A stretch of 48,106 nt of DNA, taken from assembly GCA_013002205.1 (NCBI GenBank), contig JABDKN010000222.1, positions 1-48,106 on the forward strand. Reading direction: 5' to 3'. The stretch comes from Granulosicoccus sp. (GTDB lineage Bacteria > Pseudomonadota > Gammaproteobacteria > Granulosicoccales > Granulosicoccaceae). The notes beneath the pieces were generated by a model. That model was not told the origin of the DNA. It did not search any database and saw only the letters and a list, made by a program, of their open reading frames with translations. Positions 34,760 to 43,006 of this stretch are shown piece after piece (the stretch's first letter is position 1; each line of letters begins with the position of its first letter). A program made the position numbers and the translations under genes.

Positions 34760-34873
34760 CCTGCAAACACGTATCACGGTACGGATCATGCAACTCCGTC
34801 ATTTTCAATACCTGCGCAACTGATCAGTCAGCCGGTCGACGCAGGTGCCCTGTGAAATGACCCTGAGGCTCCA

Positions 34874-36286
34874 ATGACCCGATTCCTGCCCGCCGCATCC
34901 GCCATCACGCCGCCAGTGAAAGCCAATGACAGTGACAGGGGGATACCTGCTGTTTTGCTGAATCGCTGCACTTTGCCTGCACTGGCTACGGTGGCCGCGC
35001 TGTCTGCCATGATGGCGACCCCGGTGTGGTCGGGAGATGCACGCTCCATTGCGCTGGGAGGTTCAGTCATCGCCAACGGCCAGGGTGTCCACGGTGCGCT
35101 GGAAAACCCCGCCTCACTCATGGCCATGAAACGCCGCAAGGAGAAGTTTCACTTTCTCGTCGGTATGTCTGCAGAAATTCGTGACACCGGCGACGCCATC
35201 GACACGCTCAGTGACGATGACAATCAGGGACTGATCGACGACCTGGAAAGAGAGATAGACATTCTGAGCAGCAAGGAGGTCCAGTGTGACCCATTGCTCG
35301 GCAGTGATCAGGACATCTGTGTGGAGGGAACCCAGCCTGTCGCCGATTTGTCCACCCGGCTTCTGGACATTCTGGACGTCATCGATGAAGAGACCATCGA
35401 TGGCCAGGGCAATCTGGACCTGGGCATCGCGCTGACGAAGAACAAGGTTCCCATGGCGGTCAACCTGCGCATGAGTGCAACCGGCGCAGGTCGACCGGAT
35501 ATCGCCGAGGAGGACATGGACTACATCCAGGAATTCGAGGACCTGCTGGGTGATGATCAGTTGCTGCTGGAGGAGCTACGCCGATCGGAATACATCGAAG
35601 CCAGTGCACTGGGTGTTCCGTTGGGTGTAGATCAACCGGAAGACGTGCTGTCATCGGAAGCACAGGGTAGCGCACTGCTTCGCACACAGCTCGGTATCAG
35701 CTTTGCCGCGACCTTTCAGGTCGGTGAGTTTCTGGTCGATGCCGGTGTAACACCCAAATTCTCATCACTGAAAGCCTACAACGTGGACGCCAACGTACGC
35801 GACGAATTCGATGACTCCACGCCATCGTTGCAGGATCGCTTCGATGACAGCGAAGTAACCGAGAGCTCATTCACCGTCGACGTGGGTGCATCGATGGCAT
35901 TGAAACGCTACCCGCTTCGGCTGGCAGCCACTGTGCACAACCTGATACCGGAATCCATCGAGACGACAGATGGGTATGAATTCGAAACCAGTCCACAACT
36001 GGTCGTCGGTGCGCTGTTCCAGAGAGGCATGTTGAGTGTCAATGGCGACCTGGCGCTCAATGAAGGCAAGGTGGACAATTTTGCCACGCAGAAAATGGGG
36101 GTTGGCGTGGAATATGGCACTGCCAAGTATTCGGTCCGGGGAGGCCTTAGTCATGATGCTTCCCGCGCGGCGGACGCCACGGCAGTGAGTTTCGGTGTCG
36201 GCCTGGGACCGTTCCAGATAGGTGGCAGGCTCTCTGGACTGGATTCACTGGAAGCCGGCGCACAGGTGGCCTACAGTTTCAAGTAA
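34874..36286 (+). CDS. TraF-like outer-membrane barrel protein (PF13729 type)
   Basis: A 470-residue secreted protein. The signal peptide is long, with a hydrophobic core LPALATVAALSAMMATPVWS near residue 50. The mature start, DARSIALGGSVIANGQGVHGALENPASLM, is typical of the conjugal transfer TraF-like family (PF13729), a FadL-like barrel fold. An acidic helical section (residues 100-230) precedes a beta-strand-rich C-terminal half ending in an aromatic-type tail (AYSFK). No conjugation genes are nearby, so a transfer role is unlikely; an outer-membrane channel is more plausible. Its 3' end overlaps the convergent gene by 16 bases. Confidence 0.82.
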   Translation: MTRFLPAASAITPPVKANDSDRGIPAVLLNRCTLPALATVAALSAMMATPVWSGDARSIALGGSVIANGQGVHGALENPASLMAMKRRKEKFHFLVGMSAEIRDTGDAIDTLSDDDNQGLIDDLEREIDILSSKEVQCDPLLGSDQDICVEGTQPVADLSTRLLDILDVIDEETIDGQGNLDLGIALTKNKVPMAVNLRMSATGAGRPDIAEEDMDYIQEFEDLLGDDQLLLEELRRSEYIEASALGVPLGVDQPEDVLSSEAQGSALLRTQLGISFAATFQVGEFLVDAGVTPKFSSLKAYNVDANVRDEFDDSTPSLQDRFDDSEVTESSFTVDVGASMALKRYPLRLAATVHNLIPESIETTDGYEFETSPQLVVGALFQRGMLSVNGDLALNEGKVDNFATQKMGVGVEYGTAKYSVRGGLSHDASRAADATAVSFGVGLGPFQIGGRLSGLDSLEAGAQVAYSFK

Positions 36287-37020
36287 CGCAACGGTCGACG
36301 GATGGTTGAACGGGCCTGGCGTTGTGCTCGTGTATCCAGTCCACTGTTCTCGAGATGTCTTGACCAGTCCCTGGCCTGCAGGCTATCCGGACTGAGTACA
36401 CCGATGGCATTCTCGTAGGCAGGCAGTGTCCAGCGATAGCCGTAGCCGAATCCTGCATCACTTAATTCGGCAACGGCCCGCTTGAGCTCGGGCGCATTGA
36501 CACAGTTGACCACCAGTATGCCCCGCGTATCCAGGTGTTCTCGCAACAGAGAAACCCAGTAAGCTGTCAGCGGGCAAGCCCGAACAGGTTCGCCCTCCTG
36601 ATGCCCGAACAGATCGTCGATGATCAGATCGAAGGGCTCGCCGTCATAGTCCGCCAGCCAGCGTATGGCATCAGCGTGAATCAGCTCGACCCGCTCATCG
36701 TTCACCCCGAACCAGAACCTGGCAATCTGCAGATGCTGTGCATCGACTTCGACCCCGGACAGATGGCTGAACTGGCACAGCTGCTGGAGCTGGCGGATGA
36801 CCGCCCCTCCCCCGACCCCAAGCAGCAGGATGCGTCGCGTGCACTCCACTGGTCGATACAGAACGGGCAGGCTCAGACAATCCCATACGCCCCCTGCAAA
36901 CGGCTTGTTCGCATTCCACTGACTGTGAAACACGCGATTGCTGTACAAGCGAATGGAGGCACCTGAACGTCTTACACTGTAATGGGTACCCAGGGAATCG
37001 AGTTCCCAGATTACGCTCAT
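36271..37020 (-). CDS. Spermidine synthase-like / SAM-dependent methyltransferase-fold protein
   Basis: A 249-residue Rossmann-fold protein. Motif I is ILLLGVGGGAVIRQL. The acidic end of strand 2 is SGVEVDAQHLQIARFWFG, and LIHADAIRWL and FDLIIDDLFG follow, as in the spermidine synthase family. The canonical catalytic Asp position is D in IIDDLFG. It is shorter than SpeE at the N-terminus, so substrate is uncertain; many such orphans are not polyamine synthases. It is the last gene of the minus-strand envelope cluster, 61 bases after the NnrU-like gene, and overlaps the convergent outer-membrane gene. Confidence 0.8.
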   Translation of the reverse strand: MSVIWELDSLGTHYSVRRSGASIRLYSNRVFHSQWNANKPFAGGVWDCLSLPVLYRPVECTRRILLLGVGGGAVIRQLQQLCQFSHLSGVEVDAQHLQIARFWFGVNDERVELIHADAIRWLADYDGEPFDLIIDDLFGHQEGEPVRACPLTAYWVSLLREHLDTRGILVVNCVNAPELKRAVAELSDAGFGYGYRWTLPAYENAIGVLSPDSLQARDWSRHLENSGLDTRAQRQARSTIRRPLRYLKL

Positions 37021-37081
37021 GATCGCGTCACGACATCATCCGTGGCCACTTCATCCGTGCATCGTACCGGTGCGCAGGACC

Positions 37082-37666
37082 TCATGCACCAAATGGACTG
37101 ACACCGATCAGGCGGACGTGCAGCCACAATGCAAATACCAGCCAGGCACCGGTTCCAGCCACTACTGCGATGGCATCCCTGCTCAGGCCGGGCATGGGAG
37201 TATGAACGATGCCCAGCCGCCGGTCCCGCTTGCGCGAACTGATGTAATCAAGCACTGCCCACGACAGGAATGCACCGAACAGGATCACATCGCCCAGGCG
37301 GCCGTTGGCGAGCAGATGGGCAAAGGCCCACACCTTGACACCCAGAATCATCGGGTGACCGACCGCTGACTTGATGTGCGTGCCGGGTATGTAGGCCGCG
37401 ACCAGCAGAATGAAGGCAGGCAGGGTCAGCAATGCCGCTACATGGGACATGCCGGCAGGGGGGTACCAGAGGTTCACCGGGGCCTGTCTCGTCTGCGAAT
37501 ACCCCATGACGATCAGCACCAGTCCAATCAGGGAGACCACGGAATACACCGCCTTGTAGGCATGCTCACCGCGTTGGTCGATCACTTCTGCCCGCCATGT
37601 TTCTGCGGCAATGCGCACCGAGTGCACAGCCAGAAACAGCGCAAGTCCACAGAGCAACAGCAACAT
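37082..37666 (-). CDS. NnrU family membrane protein
   Basis: A 194-residue protein with about six membrane segments. NnrU markers are VHSVRI near the N-terminus and GTHIKSAVGHPMILGVKVWAFAHLLANG in the middle, with conserved His residues that may bind heme or a metal. NnrU is linked to nitrite/nitric oxide metabolism in denitrifiers and is related to the isoprenylcysteine methyltransferase-like fold. No denitrification gene is in the window. It starts five bases after the TerB-like gene stops. Confidence 0.88.
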   Translation of the reverse strand: MLLLLCGLALFLAVHSVRIAAETWRAEVIDQRGEHAYKAVYSVVSLIGLVLIVMGYSQTRQAPVNLWYPPAGMSHVAALLTLPAFILLVAAYIPGTHIKSAVGHPMILGVKVWAFAHLLANGRLGDVILFGAFLSWAVLDYISSRKRDRRLGIVHTPMPGLSRDAIAVVAGTGAWLVFALWLHVRLIGVSPFGA

Positions 37667-37671
37667 GATGT

Positions 37672-38121
37672 CTAGTCCCCGATTACCCTGAGCTTGGCTT
37701 GCATGAAGTCACGGTGCTTGATATGGATCAGATCACACAGCTTGCGAATCGTGTATTCCTCGTGGCCATCGATGCTGCCGTCAGCCAGTGCCACTCGCCA
37801 CATCTGTTCCACCAGTGCCAGCTTGTTCCGCTTGTCAAAGTGTGAATTAATGATACTAACATGCTCATGCAGCGATACTGCACTGTCGGCCTCGTTGAAA
37901 GCCTCTGCAACCACCTCACGCAATTCGGTTTCCGGCAATGTTGAAGCCTGCTCCATGGCTGCCAGGATCGCTGCACGTTCTGTTGTGTCGATGTCGTGAT
38001 CGGCACGCGCTATTTCCACCAGCAATAACGCGCTGACTCGTTCGATATCGGTTGCTGATATCTGCCGGGACGCATCAGGTTCCAGTGTCGATGCAATTTT
38101 GTCAAACCATCTGCTCAGCAT
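37672..38121 (-). CDS. TerB-like (tellurite resistance family) protein
   Basis: A 149-residue acidic helical protein of the TerB fold. Two equivalent motifs are present: LLLVEIARADHDIDTTERAAI and MWRVALADGSIDGHEEYTIRKL. Each carries the Asp/Glu residues that form the metal-binding sites. Solitary TerB proteins are widespread and mostly of unknown function; the full tellurite operon is absent here. The ATG at 38121 gives a natural family start just after the upstream gene ends. Longer starts at 38169-38202 would overlap that gene. Confidence 0.87.
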   Translation of the reverse strand: MLSRWFDKIASTLEPDASRQISATDIERVSALLLVEIARADHDIDTTERAAILAAMEQASTLPETELREVVAEAFNEADSAVSLHEHVSIINSHFDKRNKLALVEQMWRVALADGSIDGHEEYTIRKLCDLIHIKHRDFMQAKLRVIGD

Positions 38122-38125
38122 GGGA

Positions 38126-39493
38126 TCAGTGGACCACCTGTCGCCGTTCACCTTCCAGCTGGATTCTGTCATCGACATCCGGCGCCCCATCGATTCTGGC
38201 ACGAGCCCCCGTTGTCAACCGCACGCCGTCGCGGTTGGTACACCAGTCCACCCCGGTTATCATCGGCGAGGCGGTGCCAAGCCGGGTAGCGAAAAAAGCG
38301 TCGAACCCAGGCGTTGAACCATAGACGCTTTCCAGAACCCATCGGGCTCGTGGGCTGACCAGCGGGTCCGCCACGCGGTTCTTTACACCCCAGCCGACGG
38401 TCAATTCACTGCAGCTGTAATGCTGTTCGTTCTGCGGCTTCTGCACAAAGGCGAGGTAATAGTCCAGATTGAATTCCAGCTTCATCAGTGTCGTGGCAAA
38501 CAACGTAGCGAAATCCTCACGCCAGGTACTGTAGGCATAGTAACGAACGGCGCCATCGATTGCCATTTCGCCTCCGACATAGGCAGGTGTCAGACCTGTC
38601 TGCAGCTCTGATGCCTGCTCACCGCCGAAGCTGACCAGCGCAAGGTCATACAGGGTCTGCGAGTAAAGCGGCAGTTCATTTGCCAGTTGCGGCGAAAGAA
38701 AGAATTCACGATTCTGGAACAGCGCATCGGTGGGTGTCATGGTGATATCCAGAGTTGCAATACTGGCAGCAGGAAGGTAATCGACGGCGTGCGCCAGTTC
38801 GTGATACAGCAACCGGTACATGGGAATTCGGATGTCCTTCAGAGTGCGTTCCTGCCTGTCGGTCAGGCTGAAATACCGGATGGCAGGACTGTTGCCTTCG
38901 CGCAGTGTGCCGATATCCCAGAACTGCAGATCCCGACCAAAGTCATTGCGATAATCCTGCTGGATCGATACGTTTGCCTTTTCATCGATAGTCAGCCATA
39001 GATTACCCGGATCCAGTTGAATACCACCGGTCCCGGTCCAGTAGTTGGAAGGGCGTACCGTACTGCCGATGACGATGGATGTCAGTGCACCAAATAAAGT
39101 TATCATGCCCTCCGGCGCATCATCAAGCACTGATTCGAAGTGTCTGCCCATCCAGTCATGGGTTACCAGTACCCGGTGCATGATGTCTTCGCGGGTAAAA
39201 TCCGGTGTAGCCTGTGAAATGAACGGCAACGTGTCCAGTGAGCAGGCATCATCGCTGGACTCTATGAGCGCACACTGCCTGAGTACCGTGGCGTAGGGAC
39301 TGTCTTGTCGGTAGGCATAGAGCCGATCAAGTCCCCTGACATCAGAGCGAGCTACCAGATCTTCTGCCGGTGTCGCCGCCGGATCGTCATTGTCCGGTGA
39401 AACACCCGTTTCAGGCAGTGATTCACCGGCTGAGCCGCCGCAACCTGCCAGCCATCCCGCCAGCACAGCGCCAAGTAGCCCTGCTCTGAACAC
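38126..39493 (-). CDS. Lipoprotein with HExxH zinc-metallopeptidase motif, uncharacterised
   Basis: A 455-residue lipoprotein. The signal is FRAGLLGAVLAGWLAGC, with the lipobox Cys at residue 18. After a Pro/Asp-rich spacer the only enzyme-like motif is HELAH (residues 231-235, in LLYHELAHAVD). A candidate third zinc ligand is Glu326 in WREDFATLFA, as in gluzincins with an ExFA motif. I do not recognise the family. It starts with GTG, seven bases after GGAG. It follows the OmpA-like gene by 33 bases and belongs to the envelope cluster. It may cleave or sense cell-surface proteins, which is inference. Confidence 0.78.
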   Translation of the reverse strand: MFRAGLLGAVLAGWLAGCGGSAGESLPETGVSPDNDDPAATPAEDLVARSDVRGLDRLYAYRQDSPYATVLRQCALIESSDDACSLDTLPFISQATPDFTREDIMHRVLVTHDWMGRHFESVLDDAPEGMITLFGALTSIVIGSTVRPSNYWTGTGGIQLDPGNLWLTIDEKANVSIQQDYRNDFGRDLQFWDIGTLREGNSPAIRYFSLTDRQERTLKDIRIPMYRLLYHELAHAVDYLPAASIATLDITMTPTDALFQNREFFLSPQLANELPLYSQTLYDLALVSFGGEQASELQTGLTPAYVGGEMAIDGAVRYYAYSTWREDFATLFATTLMKLEFNLDYYLAFVQKPQNEQHYSCSELTVGWGVKNRVADPLVSPRARWVLESVYGSTPGFDAFFATRLGTASPMITGVDWCTNRDGVRLTTGARARIDGAPDVDDRIQLEGERRQVVH

Positions 39494-39526
39494 CGCGTTT
39501 CTCCATCAAACAGACGCCTTGCAACC

Positions 39527-40615
39527 TTACCTTATCTTTATCTCCACACGGCGGTTCAGGGCACGACCAGCGGAAGTATTATTGTTACTGATGGGACGGG
39601 TTTCTCCATAGCCCATGGTGGTCATACGTGAAGGTGACATGCCCTTGCTGGCCAGATAGTTGTAAACCGCTTCAGCACGCCGGATCGAAAGACTCATGTT
39701 GTAGGACTCAGAAGCAATCCAGTCAGTGTGGCCTTCAATGACGATTTCCGATTCCCGGTCACGCATACTCTCGGCAAAAATATCCAGCTTGCGCATGTCC
39801 TCCTCATTGAGATCCGACTTGTCAAATTCGAAGTGCGGCACGGGAGACACAATCGGCTCGATCGAGACCGGGCTCTCGGGCACCGCGGGTTCGATTGCGG
39901 TCTTGTCGGCCGCCGGTACTGGCAAGGCGGGCTGTATCGGTGGAATCAGCGGCACTGCTGGCACGTCACCGAAACGCTTGAGAATGCCGACATTTGCATA
40001 TTGTGCATCCGTGTCCAGGCTCATCAGTTCGGTACGCAGGGCGAATCCATTGCGGAACCCGTACTCCAGACCCAGGCCAAAGGCTGCATGCGTCGGATAG
40101 TCACGGAAGTAGTCCACACGGTCTGCATCGTTCTCCATATGCCCGATACCCACACGAGCATAGACCGACAAACCTTCTCGCCTGAACAGTCCTTCAGGTT
40201 GCGAATCAGCCAGTACGAATCCGCTACGCGAATTCACCAGATAGCCCAGCAGACTCAAACCGAATACCTGGTAGTCGACAGATCCCGCAGCAGTACCCAG
40301 AAACTCGACTTCAGCCGTACCAAGATCGGCCACATAGACTTCGACACTCAACATGCGGTTGAGGTCATAGCCCAGGCCGAGGTGGGCGCCAGTATCACTG
40401 TTGTCACTGATCGTCAGTGCATCCGATGGCGATTCCGGTTCCACGCGGGTCAATCCCAGCCCGCCGGTCACGTAGACGCGCTTGCTGAAATCAGCGTCGC
40501 GCATCTCCTGCGCGTGCAGGCCTGGTATGGCCGCACCGGCCAGCAGTGCGGCAGAGGTCACCACCAGGCTTATCGTGTGGGCAATCGCCTGCGCTTTTCT
40601 GATAGGCAACCTCAT
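39527..40615 (-). CDS. OmpA-like outer-membrane protein
   Basis: A 362-residue protein with signal peptide (AHTISLVVTSAALLAGAAIPGLHA). A small beta-barrel (about residues 40-215) begins RVYVTGGLGLTRVEP. A Pro/Ala/Val-rich linker follows (PLIPPIQPALPVPAADK...), then an OmpA C-terminal peptidoglycan-binding domain: FEFDKSDLNEEDMRKLD, VIEGHTDWIASESYN, LSIRRAEAVYNYLASKG and GRALNRRVEIKI. It links the outer membrane to peptidoglycan. The ATG overlaps the stop of the preceding SdrD-like gene (TGATG), so translation is coupled. Confidence 0.92.
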   Translation of the reverse strand: MRLPIRKAQAIAHTISLVVTSAALLAGAAIPGLHAQEMRDADFSKRVYVTGGLGLTRVEPESPSDALTISDNSDTGAHLGLGYDLNRMLSVEVYVADLGTAEVEFLGTAAGSVDYQVFGLSLLGYLVNSRSGFVLADSQPEGLFRREGLSVYARVGIGHMENDADRVDYFRDYPTHAAFGLGLEYGFRNGFALRTELMSLDTDAQYANVGILKRFGDVPAVPLIPPIQPALPVPAADKTAIEPAVPESPVSIEPIVSPVPHFEFDKSDLNEEDMRKLDIFAESMRDRESEIVIEGHTDWIASESYNMSLSIRRAEAVYNYLASKGMSPSRMTTMGYGETRPISNNNTSAGRALNRRVEIKIR

Positions 40616-42780
40616 CACGACACTCCTCTCTCAGCCTGCAAAGCGGTCGCTCTTGCCCTGGCGCGTCGGCGCCAGGCTGCAACTGTGAGCAGAATCCAGG
40701 CAGTGAACAGAGACAGGCTGCCAATACCGGAACCGTGGACGCCGGTCTCCAGTGTCAGGTTGTCACAACCACACTCGATGAAATCGTTCTGCTGATTGTC
40801 GTTCAGATCGCTGTAACGTATCACCGTGACCAACACATTGCCCGTAGAACGTGTTCCATCCGCATCCTCCATCACGTAGAAAAAGGTATCCGCGCCATAA
40901 AAACCGTAGTCTGGACGGTAGTCGAGCATATTGTCGACGATGGTGATTGTAGAGTTCGGTGACTCGGATACGGTGATCAAGGTCAGTCCGAGACCGGCAC
41001 CGTCCACATCATTGAGCAGTACGTCGAGCGTGGCCGAACGTCCCTGATTGACTTCAAATTCATCATCGATGGCATCCGTAGTCGAATCGTCTATTGGTGT
41101 GCCGCCATCGGTACCACCATCGCCGGTGCCGGTGGTCGTGCCGCCATCGGTGCCGCTATCGGCAGTGCCGGAGTCCGTGCCGCCATCGGTACCAGCGTCG
41201 CCGGTGCCGGAGTCCGTGCCACCATCGGTGCCGCTATCGGCGGTGCCGGAGTCCGTGCCGCCATCGGTGCCGCTATCGGCGGTGCCGGAGTCCGTGCCGC
41301 CATCGGTACCAGCATCGCCAGTACCGGTAGCCGTGCCATCTGTCGAACCGCTGTCTACGGACCCGTTACTTCCATTGGCATCAATGAACGGGAAATACAC
41401 GGGTTCTGTATCCCCGCCGGCCACCATCAGCGGATGCGGGTTGGTCCCCGGCGCTGCAACCAGACCAGGTGGCAGTTCGGGATCGGATTCGTCCATGACC
41501 ACGAGGTAATTCCCATCAGGAATGCCCGGCAATACGAAATTACCACTCATGTCACTGTCGATGGGGTCGCCGACCGGCGCATCGACGCCGACGTCCAGTA
41601 CCCCATTGCCGTCGGCATCGACATACAGGGTAATACCGATGTCACTGATACCGGCTTCGTTTGGTTGCCGCACACCGTCCTCGTTGACATCATTGAATAC
41701 GGCACCGCTGGTCACATTCAACTCATCTGCGACAAAGTAGCCGGACAGCCCGCCGTAGATATCTGCATCGTCACCGGGAACGATATAGTCATCCGATGTA
41801 TCGTCCGGGAAGCTTGCCGGGTCCAGCAGGTTGTGATCCTCGGCATTGACGTCGTCAGCGAAAAAGGAAAACCCGTAGTAACGCTGTCCGGGGTTCAGAC
41901 CAAGACTGGCCGTAGAGACGAAAGCCATGCCAACCGACTCGAACGAGCGTTCGGTTTCGGCAGGATAGCTGTGTGGTTCGTTGTATTCGTTCTGCAGGAA
42001 TGAATAGGTGTGCTGCAGATCGGTGACGCCATAGCACAGTGCAGGTTCGACACAGCCGTTGGCACCGACCAGCATCATGGGTCCATAGGCTGCTGGCTGT
42101 CCCAGCATATCCAGTTCGAGGATCGCCGCCATCTTGACCGGATTGTTGCTGGACTTCTCGGAGGCAACATGCCCGGCCAGGCCCATTGCATTCTGATCGA
42201 ACGGTGCCAGTACACCGTAGTCGAACACGTAATCCAGGCGCTCTATATTCTTGGCATCCGGCAATTTGTTCGAGAACAGGTCGACCGCTCCGCGATTCAG
42301 TACGCGACTGGCCAGCATGGCAGGAATATCGCAGTTTCCGGTAGCAGAACCATCACTGGGGTAGTCGGCTGCAAACTGTCGCGACGCCTCTCCATCTGAA
42401 AGTCGCTCGACAAAGATCCCGCAGGGCTCCCCGGTGGTGACGCCGGGAATGTCGTCCCGCCGCAGCTCTACCCGGTCCGCAGCCAGCGCGTAGGAAAACT
42501 GGCGACCATCACTGGTAAAGCCTTCCATGATCTGATTGGAGCCCATTCCCCACTGGTATTCGATACCTTTCGCTGTATAGGTGAACGGCGTAGCCGGCAC
42601 CAGGCTCGTCTGGATGGAGGAAACCTGCCCGGCCGCCTGCGCACCACACGATGCGGCGACACCGGCGAGTAAGAGGGCCATGCTGCGCAGGCGGGTATTC
42701 TCCCGTCGCTGACCTGCCTCGCTGGCGCCAAAGCTGCAAGGCGCGGCATGTCTATGCGGTCTTCCACTGCAAATCGCCAT
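40615..42780 (-). CDS. Secreted SdrD-like repeat protein with hydrophobic C-terminal anchor
   Basis: A 721-residue surface protein from the ATG at 42778-42780, which has GGAG five bases upstream. The signal peptide has a long n-region and core MALLLAGVAASCGAQA. Then come about 300 residues without a clear family, an SdrD B-like domain (about 354-445) with Ca-binding loops DVNEDGVRQPNE and DADGNGVLDVG, and a Gly/Thr/Asp/Ser repeat (about 482-560). A cadherin-like domain (AIDDEFEVNQGRSATLDVLLNDVD) follows. The end has CGCDNL, a TM helix (SLFTAWILLTVAAW) and RRRARARA, a tripartite sorting-type tail. Adhesion or surface display is likely. Confidence 0.82.
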   Translation of the reverse strand: MAICSGRPHRHAAPCSFGASEAGQRRENTRLRSMALLLAGVAASCGAQAAGQVSSIQTSLVPATPFTYTAKGIEYQWGMGSNQIMEGFTSDGRQFSYALAADRVELRRDDIPGVTTGEPCGIFVERLSDGEASRQFAADYPSDGSATGNCDIPAMLASRVLNRGAVDLFSNKLPDAKNIERLDYVFDYGVLAPFDQNAMGLAGHVASEKSSNNPVKMAAILELDMLGQPAAYGPMMLVGANGCVEPALCYGVTDLQHTYSFLQNEYNEPHSYPAETERSFESVGMAFVSTASLGLNPGQRYYGFSFFADDVNAEDHNLLDPASFPDDTSDDYIVPGDDADIYGGLSGYFVADELNVTSGAVFNDVNEDGVRQPNEAGISDIGITLYVDADGNGVLDVGVDAPVGDPIDSDMSGNFVLPGIPDGNYLVVMDESDPELPPGLVAAPGTNPHPLMVAGGDTEPVYFPFIDANGSNGSVDSGSTDGTATGTGDAGTDGGTDSGTADSGTDGGTDSGTADSGTDGGTDSGTGDAGTDGGTDSGTADSGTDGGTTTGTGDGGTDGGTPIDDSTTDAIDDEFEVNQGRSATLDVLLNDVDGAGLGLTLITVSESPNSTITIVDNMLDYRPDYGFYGADTFFYVMEDADGTRSTGNVLVTVIRYSDLNDNQQNDFIECGCDNLTLETGVHGSGIGSLSLFTAWILLTVAAWRRRARARATALQAERGVS
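41100..41335. repeat. 39-bp tandem repeats in the SdrD-like gene
   Basis: The + strand core CCATCGGT occurs at 41105, 41144, 41183, 41222, 41261 and 41300, an exact 39-base period over six copies. Each unit codes for 13 residues of the type GTDGGTDSGTADS. The period keeps the frame, so copy number can vary without inactivating the gene. Confidence 0.93.
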
Positions 42781-42870
42781 GATGACTCCGGAAAAGTCGT
42801 AAATACGCACTGCCACCCATAACGGGTAATAGCGCAGGAAAATCTCTATGTATGCGGCCACCGGCCGTTG

Positions 42871-42887
42871 ATCACGTGCAACGTGAT
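42871..42887. promoter_or_regulatory. Inverted repeat in the leader of the SdrD-like gene
   Basis: ATCACGT (42871-42877) and ACGTGAT (42881-42887) are perfect 7-base arms around GCA. It lies about 90 bases before the ATG. It could be an operator for a dimeric regulator or an mRNA hairpin. Confidence 0.45.
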
Positions 42888-42983
42888 TGCCAGGCATGAA
42901 ATCAGTGACAGCCACGTCATCCATGCCACCGCACAATTGCTACATATTACATGACACTACAGTAGCGGATGGTGTCAGACATT

Positions 42984-42995
42984 GTGATAAATCAC
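42984..42995. promoter_or_regulatory. GTGAT-N2-ATCAC palindrome near the end of nudK
   Basis: A perfect 12-base palindrome with the same GTGAT/ATCAC half-sites as the inverted repeat at 42871. It lies upstream of the SdrD-like gene. CRP or FNR sites have different spacing, so the regulator is not identified. The rest of 42781-43006 has no gene. Confidence 0.4.
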
Positions 42996-43006
42996 GGTTA
43001 GAAAAA

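Noticed and set aside
34874-36286. Conjugative transfer gene cluster
   Set aside because: The TraF-like match is to a general outer-membrane family and no other transfer gene is in the window.
37672-38121. Tellurite resistance operon
   Set aside because: Only a lone TerB-like gene is present; terC, terD and terZ are absent.
41100-41335. CRISPR array
   Set aside because: The 39-bp copies are contiguous, without unique spacers, and code in frame for a Gly-rich linker.
41048-41509. Pro/Val/Ser repeat frame opposite the SdrD-like gene
   Set aside because: It is an antisense by-product of the 39-bp repeat and has no other coding support.
42984-42995. CRP or FNR binding site
   Set aside because: The half-site spacing (2 bases between GTGAT and ATCAC) does not match TGTGA-N6-TCACA or TTGAT-N4-ATCAA.
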